DNA from: HGM04593 sp045631905
GTDB lineage: Bacteria > Bacteroidota > Bacteroidia > Bacteroidales > Bacteroidaceae
Direction of reading: 5' to 3'
NCBI GenBank assembly: GCA_045631905.1
Contig: JAZQVO010000028.1
Span: 186,001-250,000 of the forward strand
Length of the DNA: 64,000 nucleotides
In this document: piece after piece, positions 9,133 through 17,494 of the stretch
Position numbering within the stretch: the first letter of the stretch is position 1
How the letters are laid out: each line of letters begins with the position of its first letter
Made by a program: the position numbers and the translations under genes
The notes under the pieces: model-generated
Databases searched by the model: none
What the model was told of the DNA's origin: nothing
What the model saw: only the letters and a program-made list of their open reading frames with translations

Positions 9133-9966
9133 TCAAATACGGGGCAGTTCCAAACCACCTTTTAGTTCCTCAATAATTTCAGTATAGCATTGCATGCCTT
9201 TATCGCTGTCGAGCTTCGCCCAGCGTTCAACTATATCTAGTTTTTGCAAAAAGACAAAAAGCCTCTCCACGGTAAAATAGTTGAACACCGAGTTGTTGTC
9301 AAGCCATCTCCAACGCATCTCGTCAAGCATATGCTCACGCTCCTCCAGACGATCGTTGTCGCTCAGTTTCTGCACGGCATCGAAATATTCAAAATTACCG
9401 GCCAAGCCAAAGTCGCGCGACGAAGATGTGCGTAAAGCCTCTGCCACCTCATTATCACCGATAACAGCATCGGCAACGCTTAATTTGTATTTACGTGCAA
9501 GGATAGCCACAAGAATATTGTTCACATCGAGATTAAATGTAAACCAAGCCGAAAGAAATTTATTTTTAACAGCTGTGGCATAGGCAAAATAGTGTGTGCT
9601 CATAACATCGGCCCACATTATAGCCGGTTTATCCTCGTTGGCAAAATAGTATTCCAAAAAATCGTAAATATAAGAAGGGATATTCTCGTTACGCGCATCG
9701 CCGTTTTTCACGCACTCAATAACATCGAGCAACTCCTCGCGAGTGTAGCGTCCCTTGCTTGCGAGCTCGGCTTCTTCGCCTTTTGCAAGCAACCTGAGAA
9801 TATTCTCGTTGTCCCTTGCATGAAAGAAGAGGTCGATGCATTTTGCATCGTCTTTTGAAAGAGCAGGGTAAATATCCTCTCTGAAATTATCGATTGTGTA
9901 TAGTTGCTTACTGCCATCAAAAGCGACATCGGGCAGACCGGCAACCAAACAGTGATATTCGCTCAT
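9133..9966 (-). CDS. DUF2764 protein of the V-ATPase operon, probable subunit C equivalent
   Basis: 277-residue soluble protein beginning MSEYHCLVAGLPDVAFDGSK. This opening and its position between subunits E and A match the DUF2764 family found in V-ATPase operons of Bacteroidota, chlamydiae and spirochaetes. It is rich in predicted helix and contains DLFFHARDNENILRLL, which resembles the helical repeats of V-type subunit C/d. Since no other gene here could supply that subunit, I infer that it couples the central shaft to the ring. That role is inference from position and composition, not from a recognised motif. It begins 3 bases after the stop of subunit E. Confidence 0.82.
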   Translation of the reverse strand: MSEYHCLVAGLPDVAFDGSKQLYTIDNFREDIYPALSKDDAKCIDLFFHARDNENILRLLAKGEEAELASKGRYTREELLDVIECVKNGDARNENIPSYIYDFLEYYFANEDKPAIMWADVMSTHYFAYATAVKNKFLSAWFTFNLDVNNILVAILARKYKLSVADAVIGDNEVAEALRTSSSRDFGLAGNFEYFDAVQKLSDNDRLEEREHMLDEMRWRWLDNNSVFNYFTVERLFVFLQKLDIVERWAKLDSDKGMQCYTEIIEELKGGLELPRI

Positions 9967-9969
9967 TGT

Positions 9970-10560
9970 TTATGAAAATAGAAGTTCTACCATTTGAGGA
10001 CGCAAGAACGCCTTGAAGTAAGCCTCGAACTCGGCCTCGCCAAAATTCACTTTGTACGAGCCATCGGCAGGAGCTATGGTTACAGAGGTTTTCTTGCCGT
10101 TTATCTCTTTTATCTCCACGCCCTTGTCGAGCAATCCTTTTGCTTTTGCGGCAAAGAAGGCTTTGAGCTCGGCCGCCTCCGAGGTTGAGATAACAAGAGC
10201 TTCCTCTGCGCTCCAACGCTCGGCAATCTTCACAATTATATTCTTCAACGAATCACCCGCCAAAGCCTCTTTTACGGCATTTTTCACAACGGTATCGGTT
10301 ATAATTGTTGCGGCCTCCGATTTAAGAGCACCAACAGCCTGTGCGCCATAAAGTTTAAGTTCCGAACGTGTATTTGCATCTATCTCCTCGGCACTCTTCT
10401 TTGCTTCGGCCACAACAGCCTCTGCTTTTGCCTTTGCCTCGTTTAAAATAGCTTCTGCTTTTGCATTAGCTTCTGCAATAATGCGGTCAGCCTCTGCTTT
10501 ACCTTTTTCTACACCTTCGGCATAGATTTTCTCGGTAAGTTCCTGAATTTTATTTTCCAT
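9970..10560 (-). CDS. ntpE: V-type ATPase subunit E (peripheral stalk)
   Basis: 196-residue peripheral-stalk subunit and first gene of the operon. The N-terminal half (to about residue 65) is a long charged, alanine-rich helix with EKGKAEADRIIAEANAKAEA, the coiled-coil arm; the C-terminal half is the globular head-binding domain. No partner stalk subunit (G/H) gene is visible in the operon, so either the partner is encoded elsewhere or the stalk differs. Confidence 0.88.
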   Translation of the reverse strand: MENKIQELTEKIYAEGVEKGKAEADRIIAEANAKAEAILNEAKAKAEAVVAEAKKSAEEIDANTRSELKLYGAQAVGALKSEAATIITDTVVKNAVKEALAGDSLKNIIVKIAERWSAEEALVISTSEAAELKAFFAAKAKGLLDKGVEIKEINGKKTSVTIAPADGSYKVNFGEAEFEAYFKAFLRPQMVELLFS

Positions 10561-10710
10561 ATCTATATCTATTTTTTAATATTATATTCCAAACAAAAAG
10601 CGCACGACCTTGTCATAACTATTTATTGTTAAACACTAAATTACAACAAGTTAGCACAACAAAATCTTAAAACACCGCACACATAACACATGTGCGTAGT
10701 TATTCATTTA

Positions 10711-10718
10711 CAAATATA
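10711..10718 (-). promoter_or_regulatory. -7 box (TATATTTG) of the V-ATPase operon
   Basis: TATATTTG on the minus strand, about 150 bases before the subunit E start. No good -33 element. A short inverted repeat (CGCACA...TGTGCG, near 10676-10697) lies in the presumed leader. Confidence 0.4.
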
Positions 10719-10904
10719 ACACTTTTTATCATTTATTTAACTATGTTTTCACAAGATTTAAGCTAAAAATAACAATTTTATAATTAAGTATATAAATATG
10801 GATTTTCAGGCTTCGAAAAAGTACTTTGACAAGCCAAGCAGACATCTATAAAAAGGAGGTCGCAACAAGCAATCTCTTTCTTTTTATCCGCTAAGGATAG
10901 ATAT

Positions 10905-10936
10905 AAAAAAGTGCCGCTTTTCACAAAGCAGCACTT
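10905..10936 (-). terminator. intrinsic terminator of the candidate small RNA
   Basis: 12-base arms (10909-10920 with 10925-10936), fully paired on the minus strand if one G-U is allowed, 4-base loop, then TTTTTT (10905-10910). The plus-strand version would contain an A-C mismatch, so it works for minus-strand transcripts. Confidence 0.85.
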
Positions 10937-11017
10937 CCAACATTTACTAAACAACTAAGAAAAAACTATACTATCATAACTGATATTCACTATTTAAAAG
11001 CATTATGATTGCTTTTT
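10905..11017 (-). ncRNA. candidate small RNA gene of about 113 bases
   Basis: A self-contained unit on the minus strand between two operons: a promoter at 11024-11054, then three hairpins and no reading frame beyond a few codons. Hairpin 1 pairs 11010-11016 with 10996-11002 (AAAAGCA/TGCTTTT). Hairpin 2 pairs 10981-10985 with 10972-10976. Hairpin 3 is a strong intrinsic terminator (10925-10936 with 10909-10920) followed by six T. The start near 11017 is inferred as about 7 bases after the -7 box. I do not recognise the family. It could instead be a leader that ends before the V-ATPase genes, but subunit E starts about 345 bases beyond the terminator. Confidence 0.55.
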
Positions 11018-11023
11018 CCTCTG

Positions 11024-11054
11024 CAAAAATATCTTATATTTTATTTTTTTCAAA
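11024..11054 (-). promoter_or_regulatory. consensus Bacteroidota promoter of the candidate small RNA
   Basis: On the minus strand TTTG (11051-11054) and TATTTTTG (11024-11031) are separated by exactly 19 bases, a full match to the TTTG-N19-21-TAnnTTTG promoter. It lies about 130 bases beyond the end of the upstream gene and points at no protein gene before the terminator. The rest of the intergenic stretch up to 11186 holds only a weak 6-base hairpin (11131-11136 with 11147-11152) with a T-rich tail. Confidence 0.7.
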
Positions 11055-11186
11055 AAAATGAAGCAATAAAAAACGACGAAAATATCATTTTTTCAATCTT
11101 TTTCTTCATTTTTGACATAAAAAGGCACAACATCGACGTTTTACAATCGATGCTAAGGATAGAAATTATCAAATAAAGCCCGGCTT

Positions 11187-12347
11187 TTAGTTAAAGGAGA
11201 TTGACGAATAACGAGAAAAGTTTTTCAAAAAATACCACCAATATGTGTCGCCATATATAAGTTCGAGACCGACAGATGGCGTTGCGCCCTCGCGTTTAAG
11301 GTCGCTCAACATCTCGGCAAAACGACGTGAGAACCCTTCGCAACCACTTGGCAGTTTATATTCCGGAACAATATAAGAACATAGCACAAGAGCCTCCTTA
11401 AAATGTTTGGGAACATCACGTCCTTTATATAAGTGCATAAAATTATCGTAGAAGTCGACCAGATTCAACTCGGCAAGAAGTGCCACAAGATAATACTCTT
11501 TTGCAACAAAAGTCACAGAATCGAGAGCCACTATCCTCTCCAAATATTCAAGAGCACCCTCATTTTGAGCACGCTCAACACCTATAAGAGCATACACAGA
11601 ATCGGGGGCGAGAGGCGAGGTTCGCAAGGTGCCCGGCAACAACCCGTCTACACCATACAGCATGGGAAATTCAAAAATCTTCTCAGCCAAATTGCCTTCC
11701 AACGAAAGAATATAGGCACGCTGAGCTGTAAGTTCGGGAGACACTAAAGGCGAGTCGGCACCCGTGGCAAGAGCCTTTTCTGCTTCTCCTTTTTTTAACA
11801 GCACATATTGTTGCGCCTCATACTCAAAGCTCTTATCACACCCCGACAACAGACCAACCATCACAAACAGCACATTAAGCACTATGAGGTTACGCCAAAA
11901 AAGCCTGTTTACGGCCATTGTAGGGTTTTTTATTTTTTCGAAAAGAAGGCGTCGGAGCACAAAAGAAAAGGCTATATACACAAAAACACCCAAGCCAAAT
12001 ATCCACCCCCAAGTGCTATCGTAGCTGATGCCCGAAAACAGATTGCGCCCCACATTTGTAACAAAAGCCAAAATAAGAGCAGACGGCAGATAGGCCATGG
12101 CTGTCCATTCACGTTGGAACTTGGCAAAGCGGTTCAACCACAATGCCAAGCCCACGAGAATAGCTGTAACAGTAGCCGAGAAGAGATATACATTAAATTC
12201 TAATTTCCCCGTGGCTAGCACATCGTACACCAACTCCATGAGCGCCGACTTGTATTCTGCAATGAATGTAAACGAAAATATTGCAAAAAACAGAGCACAC
12301 AAAAAGGAAATTAAATTTTGCAAACGCACCTCGGCATAATTACGCAT
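11187..12347 (-). CDS. membrane protein with soluble C-terminal domain, possibly DUF6057-related
   Basis: 386 residues. The first 170 hold about five hydrophobic helices (near 13-34, 52-70, 85-100, 113-135 and 152-170), the last ending LLSGCDKS. The rest is a soluble, mostly helical region with alternating hydrophobic pattern (AQQYVLLKKGEAEKAL) suggestive of TPR-like repeats. The architecture resembles DUF6057 proteins of Bacteroidota, but the match is from memory and weak. It follows glgB by five bases and is the last gene of the MORN-yhcH-glgB operon. I assign no function; the operon suggests a link to the envelope or to glycogen. Confidence 0.75.
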   Translation of the reverse strand: MRNYAEVRLQNLISFLCALFFAIFSFTFIAEYKSALMELVYDVLATGKLEFNVYLFSATVTAILVGLALWLNRFAKFQREWTAMAYLPSALILAFVTNVGRNLFSGISYDSTWGWIFGLGVFVYIAFSFVLRRLLFEKIKNPTMAVNRLFWRNLIVLNVLFVMVGLLSGCDKSFEYEAQQYVLLKKGEAEKALATGADSPLVSPELTAQRAYILSLEGNLAEKIFEFPMLYGVDGLLPGTLRTSPLAPDSVYALIGVERAQNEGALEYLERIVALDSVTFVAKEYYLVALLAELNLVDFYDNFMHLYKGRDVPKHFKEALVLCSYIVPEYKLPSGCEGFSRRFAEMLSDLKREGATPSVGLELIYGDTYWWYFLKNFSRYSSISFN

Positions 12348-12352
12348 AACTG

Positions 12353-14359
12353 TTACTTTTTATTTTTCTTCAATACAAGTGCTGTACGCGCAGGAAGATA
12401 CAGCATGAGCCAGCCCTTCTTGCGACGAGCATGCAACCTGTCGTACTGTGTAAAGTGAGTTTGTGTCTCGTCGACGAGCGCATTACCGCCGAAACGCTCC
12501 GAGTCGGTATTCAGCACTATCGAGTATGAACCCTCGGGAACGAGCAAACCATAATCGGTAAACGAGCGTGTGGGGCTGAAATTAAAGACAAATATCAGGT
12601 CCTTACGCGAGAAAGCCAACACTTGGTCACCATCGTTATGCCATATCTCCTGAACAGGACGATTTTGGAAATTACGCACACCGCCTACAAGCTCCATGAG
12701 CTCTTTGTCGAACTGACCAAGAAGCGTGTAGTTGTAATTGGGGTTATCGACCAAGCTCCACTGACGACGTGCATATTTATGGCTCCAGCCGTTACCTTCG
12801 CGCGGGAAATCTATCCACTCGGGGTGACCAAACTCATTACCCATAAAGTTCAGATAGCCACCGTTTATTGTAGCAAGGGTCATCATGCGTATCATCTTGT
12901 GCAGAGCTATACCGCGAGTAACCGTTCCGGTCTCGTCGCCTCTGTTAAAGTGCCAATACATGTCGGCATCGATAAGACGGAAGATGATTGTTTTGTCGCC
13001 CACCAACGCTTGGTCGTGGCTCTCGGCATAAGATATTGTCTGCTCGTCTTTGCGACGGTTTGTGAGTTCCCAGAAAATCTCCGAAGGTTTCCAATCTTCG
13101 TCGCGACGTTCCTTTATTATCTTAATCCAGAAGTCGGGAATATTCATCGCCATACGATAGTCGAAGCCATAACCGCCATCTTCTATGGGAGCCGCCAGGC
13201 CCGGCATACCCGAAACCTCTTCGGCAATAGTGATAGCCTTGGGATTAACCTCGTGAATAAGTCTGTTGGCTAGTGTCAGATAGCAGATGGCATCGCCGTC
13301 CTGATGACCGTTGAAATAGTCGCCATAACCGCAGAATGCCTCGCCCAAACCATGGCTGTAATATATCATCGATGTAACACCGTCGAAACGGAAGCCATCG
13401 AACTTAAACTCCTCGAGCCAATATTTACAGTTTGACAAAAGGAAGTGAATAACCTCGTTCTTACCATAATTGAAGCACAAAGAATCCCAAGCATTATGCA
13501 CACGTCTGTCACCGCTGTGGAAATATTGAGCGGGGTCGCCGTCGAGCAAACCAAGGCCCTCCATCTCGTTTTTAACAGCGTGAGAGTGTACAAGGTCCAT
13601 GATAACGGTAAGACCCATGCCGTGAGCTGTATCGATAAGTTCTTTCAACTCTTCGGGAGTACCAAAGCGCGACGAAGGAGCAAAGAAGTTCGACACATGA
13701 TAACCGAAGCTACCATAATAGGGGTGCTCCTGAATAGCCATAATCTGAATACAATTATAGCCATCGGCAGCCACGCGAGGGAGAACATTATCTTTAAACT
13801 CGCGATATGTACCAACCTTCTCCTCCTCCTGTGCCATACCTATGTGGCACTCATAAATGAGCAAAGGTGTGCGTTTGGGAGTAAATTTCTTGTTTTTAAA
13901 TACATACTCCTCTTCGGGAGCCCATACCTGTGCACTAAAAATTTTTGTAGCGTCATCTTGAACGACGCGGCGCACCCATGCAGGTATACGCTCGCCACAG
14001 CCACCATTCCAGTACACTTTCATCTTGTAATGCTGACCATGTTTCAACGCTTTTTTAGGCAAACGACGTTCCCACACACCGCCTGCAAGCTGTTTCAACT
14101 CATACTCGGGCAACTCCTCCCAGTTCGAGAAGTCGCCAACAAGAACAATTCTTGTTGCATTTGGAGCCCACTCTCTAAACACCCAACCGGTTGCAGTTTT
14201 GTGAAGTCCGAAATAGAGATAACCCGAAGCAAAACCCGACAATGTCTGTCGGCCGTTCTTTGTCAATTCTTGCTCTTTTTTAAGGAAATAACGATAGCGT
14301 GCATCAATATCCAAGTTAAAAGGAGCCAAATAACCATCGCGTTCTACAAGTTTCAGCAT
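12353..14359 (-). CDS. glgB: 1,4-alpha-glucan branching enzyme, GH13 eukaryotic-type
   Basis: 668-residue enzyme that makes alpha-1,6 branches in glycogen. The N-terminal carbohydrate-binding domain (to about 160, with FREWAPNATRIVLVGDFSNW) is followed by the GH13 barrel: nucleophile D326 in DGFRFDGVTSM, acid/base E380 in ITIAEEVSG and the stabilising D449 in YAESHDQAL. The wording of these motifs (GVTSMIYYSHG, NEFGHPEWIDFPREGNGWS) follows the human/yeast branching enzyme rather than E. coli GlgB. It belongs with the GT3 synthase at 1229-2896 as part of a eukaryote-like glycogen set. Third gene of an operon, 37 bases after yhcH. Confidence 0.95.
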   Translation of the reverse strand: MLKLVERDGYLAPFNLDIDARYRYFLKKEQELTKNGRQTLSGFASGYLYFGLHKTATGWVFREWAPNATRIVLVGDFSNWEELPEYELKQLAGGVWERRLPKKALKHGQHYKMKVYWNGGCGERIPAWVRRVVQDDATKIFSAQVWAPEEEYVFKNKKFTPKRTPLLIYECHIGMAQEEEKVGTYREFKDNVLPRVAADGYNCIQIMAIQEHPYYGSFGYHVSNFFAPSSRFGTPEELKELIDTAHGMGLTVIMDLVHSHAVKNEMEGLGLLDGDPAQYFHSGDRRVHNAWDSLCFNYGKNEVIHFLLSNCKYWLEEFKFDGFRFDGVTSMIYYSHGLGEAFCGYGDYFNGHQDGDAICYLTLANRLIHEVNPKAITIAEEVSGMPGLAAPIEDGGYGFDYRMAMNIPDFWIKIIKERRDEDWKPSEIFWELTNRRKDEQTISYAESHDQALVGDKTIIFRLIDADMYWHFNRGDETGTVTRGIALHKMIRMMTLATINGGYLNFMGNEFGHPEWIDFPREGNGWSHKYARRQWSLVDNPNYNYTLLGQFDKELMELVGGVRNFQNRPVQEIWHNDGDQVLAFSRKDLIFVFNFSPTRSFTDYGLLVPEGSYSIVLNTDSERFGGNALVDETQTHFTQYDRLHARRKKGWLMLYLPARTALVLKKNKK

Positions 14360-14396
14360 AGTTATGATATTTAAGTTAATATATAAGTTTCAAAAA

Positions 14397-14846
14397 TTAA
14401 TCGACCGCTATTTTCACAATCACCTTCTTCACCGGAACGGGGGTTACAGCCGGTGCATGACCATCTTGCGGAAAGAATATTGTAAACATTGTGTTTTTAA
14501 CCAAGAAATAACTCTCGGCCTGCATGCCCACAGGATAGAGTGCAACATCGTCGGCCTCGTTATAATCTTGCGAGGGCAAAGATTCGAGCGGGGTATACCC
14601 CATAACTTCATCGCCCGAGATAGGTACCTGAATATCTATATATTTACGATGAACCTCAACAGGAACCTCCTCTTTGGTTCGAGGTTTTGCCTCCATGACA
14701 TTAGCAAATATCTCGTTGCCACAAATTTCGTTACGTCCCAAGGGGAGAGTGGCAAGGTCGTTGTTTAACAAAAACTCCATCGCCTTGGCGAAACGCGGGT
14801 GCATTCCCTCGTAATTTTTCAAGTTTTTCAGTGAATCGAGAATCAT
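14397..14846 (-). CDS. YhcH/YjgK/YiaL family protein (cupin-like)
   Basis: 149 residues, beginning MILDSLKNLKNYEGMHPRFA. The centre carries VEVHRKYIDIQVPISGDE and the C-terminal part KNTMFTIFFPQDGHAPAV, the two conserved blocks of the family (also EbgC, the small subunit of evolved beta-galactosidase); histidines and a glutamate in them form a metal site. Members are linked to sugar metabolism (sialic acid, galactosides), but the reaction is generally unknown. It lies 11 bases after the MORN gene and 37 before glgB. The placement suggests a carbohydrate role, which is inference. Confidence 0.88.
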   Translation of the reverse strand: MILDSLKNLKNYEGMHPRFAKAMEFLLNNDLATLPLGRNEICGNEIFANVMEAKPRTKEEVPVEVHRKYIDIQVPISGDEVMGYTPLESLPSQDYNEADDVALYPVGMQAESYFLVKNTMFTIFFPQDGHAPAVTPVPVKKVIVKIAVD

Positions 14847-14857
14847 TGTGTTTTATT

Positions 14858-16048
14858 TTATTTGTTGCTTATTGTTCCTAAATTGTATATACACTCCCTT
14901 ATAACTTTTCCCGTGGAGTCTTTTACTATGAATTTTCCGTGGCGCATACCTCCCTCGAAGGTTCCTTCGTAGCGCATGCCGTCGGTATCTACTGCTACGC
15001 CGGTACCATGCTCCTCGCCATTAAGAAAACCGCCACGATACTTCATGCCGTTGGCAAGACGCAACACACCTGTTCCGTTCATTGTGTCGTTGCTCCACTC
15101 GCCTTCGTAAACATCACCGTTGGCCCATGTATATTTTCCTTTTCCGTGACGTTCGTTATTTTTCCACTCGCCATCGTAAACAGCTCCGTTTTCATAGTTC
15201 ATTTTGCCATGCCCGTTGCGTTTACCCTCGGAAAAATTACCTTCGTAGATAATGCCGGCCACATCGCTGTACACGCCATAACCTTGCCACACCCCGCTGG
15301 CAAAGCCACCCGAGTATTTACAGCTGTCGGCTGTATAAATGTATTCGCCTTGGCCGTGACGCATGTCGTTCTGCCAACCTCCGCGGTATATATCGCCGTT
15401 AGAATAATAGAACACGCCATCGCCGTCGCGCCTGCCGTTTTTCCAACTGCCCACATACTTGCTGTTGTCGCTCCACACAAAGGTACCTACTCCATTATAT
15501 TTATCATCTTTCCACTCACCCGAATAAGATGCGCCGTTGGCATACACATAACTGCCGGTACCGTTACGTTTATCCTCGTTCCACATACCGACATAATAAT
15601 CGCCATTTGGGTACACCATACGACCATAACCATGCTGATAGTCGAGTTGCCATGTACCTTCGTAGCGTTTACCATCATTAAAATAGAATGTACCTTGCCC
15701 GTGCTGACGGTCGTTCAAGAAAGAGCCTTCGTAGCGTTCGCCATCTTTATATGTATAGATTCCCAGACCATGGCGTTCACCGCGTACAAACTCGCCAAAA
15801 TAGTTGTCACCGTTGGGATAGAGTGCCTTTCCGCACCCGTTAGGTTTTTTGCCCTTTGCACCACCTTCATATTTTATGCCACCTTTAAGGGTAAGGGATT
15901 TTTTCTCTGCCAGGTTATTAAATTTTTCGGAAAGAAGCTCTTTAAGTTCTCTCTTTCCTCCGGGCGAAGAAGCATTATAGTTCCCTTGCGCACATATGCT
16001 CGATGTTGCAAAAAGTACCGATAAAACAAATATAATAATTCTCCTCAT
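14858..16048 (-). CDS. secreted MORN-repeat protein (14 repeats)
   Basis: 396 residues with the start at 16048. An in-frame upstream ATG at 16090 exists, but the 16048 start gives a clean signal peptide (MRRIIIFVLSVLFATSSICA) and is preferred. After a charged segment (about 20-55) nearly the whole protein is MORN repeats of the YxGxWxxGxxxGxGxxxYxNG type; I count 14 from YEGGAKG to YEGTFEGG. MORN repeats form an elongated beta-meander that mediates protein or lipid contacts. With an export signal the protein acts in the periplasm or at the surface, which is at odds with the cytoplasmic YhcH and GlgB encoded downstream. First gene of the operon; promoter at 16104-16133. Confidence 0.85.
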   Translation of the reverse strand: MRRIIIFVLSVLFATSSICAQGNYNASSPGGKRELKELLSEKFNNLAEKKSLTLKGGIKYEGGAKGKKPNGCGKALYPNGDNYFGEFVRGERHGLGIYTYKDGERYEGSFLNDRQHGQGTFYFNDGKRYEGTWQLDYQHGYGRMVYPNGDYYVGMWNEDKRNGTGSYVYANGASYSGEWKDDKYNGVGTFVWSDNSKYVGSWKNGRRDGDGVFYYSNGDIYRGGWQNDMRHGQGEYIYTADSCKYSGGFASGVWQGYGVYSDVAGIIYEGNFSEGKRNGHGKMNYENGAVYDGEWKNNERHGKGKYTWANGDVYEGEWSNDTMNGTGVLRLANGMKYRGGFLNGEEHGTGVAVDTDGMRYEGTFEGGMRHGKFIVKDSTGKVIRECIYNLGTISNK

Positions 16049-16103
16049 TGGATTTTGCTTTACTAAACAGGTTGCGACATACCCACACAACCTCTAATAA
16101 AAG

Positions 16104-16133
16104 CAAAGATAACAAGAATGTGGTTAAAACAAT
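16104..16133 (-). promoter_or_regulatory. promoter of the MORN-yhcH-glgB operon
   Basis: TATCTTTG (16104-16111, minus strand) with ATTG (16130-16133) 18 bases upstream, slightly short of the usual 19-21. About 55 bases before the chosen MORN start. Confidence 0.5.
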
Positions 16134-16164
16134 AAAAAAAAGAAAATATTTTGGTTGCGAATGT

Positions 16165-16191
16165 AAAAAAGCGTTGCACAGCAACGCTTTT
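16165..16191 (-). terminator. terminator of the PBP1A-kdsB-M16 operon
   Basis: Perfect 11-base arms (16167-16177 with 16181-16191), 3-base loop, then TTTTTT on the minus strand; 32 bases after the M16 stop codon. Confidence 0.9.
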
Positions 16192-16223
16192 GGTAAAAAG
16201 AAAAATATTTTTCGTGGGAGTAA

Positions 16224-17489
16224 TCACCCTCCCACTACTATCTCGAACATATTTTGGGGAACAAGATGTTTGCGTGCCACCTCCTGCAATCGGGCAGGTG
16301 TAATATTTTTCACAACATCTAAATAATCGTTTATGGTTTCGAAGCCGACACCCGAAAGCCATGAGTTCACAAAAGCCTCGCTCTTTACACTCAAACTCTC
16401 GTATTCGCGGGAAAGCTCACCTAAAATATAATTACGCACCAGCTCAACCTCTTCGACCGGTATCTCTTCGTCACGCAAACGGTTTAGTTCCTTGTAAAGT
16501 TCATTAAGCAAAGGCTCAACATATTCATTATCGGCTTGCGAACTTATGACAAAAGCTGTGCCACGGCCATAAGCATCTATCTCCGATATTATATCGTATG
16601 TATAGCCGTGTGTCTCACGAATATTGCTCATGAGGCGACCACCAAAATAACCGCCAAAAAGCACATTCAGGAAACGCAAAGCATAAATATCGGGGTGCGA
16701 AGCCGGGAGCGACATGCAACCAACCTTGACAGCACTCTGCAGCGCACCGCTCATCACACACCTCTCTTTCCCGAGCACCGAGGAGTGTGGCTCAATATTT
16801 ACCTCGAAAGAGAGGTTACCACCCCACACATCTTTGCCAAAACAGCTCTCCACACAATCGAGTACAGCCCCTTCACAACAACCCGAAAGAAATATTGTGC
16901 AGTTGCACGACGAATATACCGCCTCATGATATTCAACAAGGTCGGCACGTTCTATATTGTCGTAATCCACAGCTTCCACTATGTGGCCCAAAGCATGATG
17001 CTCGCCCCACAATTTATGTTCAAAAAGTCGCTGAGCTACAACTTCGACATTACGGCTATTAATTAAAAAGTGCGATTTATTACTGCTTTTGAGGACATCG
17101 AGCGATTTTTGCAAAAAAAGAGGACGTTTCACGAAATCCTCGACCACGGGCAACAACGAGTTGAAATATTTTGCAAGTACATGCAGTATTATATGATTAT
17201 ACTCCTGCGAAGAGTACATATCTATCCATGCACCATAAAAATCTAAAACACGCGAAATTTCAACCGCGTCGTGACTTTCACTGCCCTCTCTCAACATTCT
17301 GTTTGTAAACATCGCCTGCAAAGGTTTATTCTGCACCGCATAGCCACCTTTGAAAAGAATCTCTATGCGCACAACCTCGTTTTCACCACCCGGCAGACAA
17401 TGTACATGCACACCATTTGGCATCACCTTTGTAACGGGTAATGCCAAATATGGTACTGCAATAGGTTTTATTTCGGGTGCTTGCAACAT
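16224..17489 (-). CDS. M16 (insulinase/processing peptidase) family protein lacking the zinc motif
   Basis: 421 residues with the two-domain M16B fold. Where active members have HxxEH this protein reads MFTNRMLREGSES (about residues 61-73), so no zinc ligands are present and it should be inactive alone. The C-terminal half keeps GGRLMSNIRETHGYTYD, with the arginine and tyrosine that in two-subunit M16 enzymes are supplied by the non-catalytic partner. It may therefore be the alpha-like half of a heterodimer whose catalytic half is encoded outside this window. No signal peptide is seen. Third gene of an operon, five bases after kdsB. Confidence 0.85.
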   Translation of the reverse strand: MLQAPEIKPIAVPYLALPVTKVMPNGVHVHCLPGGENEVVRIEILFKGGYAVQNKPLQAMFTNRMLREGSESHDAVEISRVLDFYGAWIDMYSSQEYNHIILHVLAKYFNSLLPVVEDFVKRPLFLQKSLDVLKSSNKSHFLINSRNVEVVAQRLFEHKLWGEHHALGHIVEAVDYDNIERADLVEYHEAVYSSCNCTIFLSGCCEGAVLDCVESCFGKDVWGGNLSFEVNIEPHSSVLGKERCVMSGALQSAVKVGCMSLPASHPDIYALRFLNVLFGGYFGGRLMSNIRETHGYTYDIISEIDAYGRGTAFVISSQADNEYVEPLLNELYKELNRLRDEEIPVEEVELVRNYILGELSREYESLSVKSEAFVNSWLSGVGFETINDYLDVVKNITPARLQEVARKHLVPQNMFEIVVGG

Positions 17490-17494
17490 TCTGT

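Noticed and set aside
14939..16024. Open frame of 361 codons opposite the MORN gene
   Set aside because: Arises from the repeat structure of the MORN gene; the product is low-complexity and without motif.
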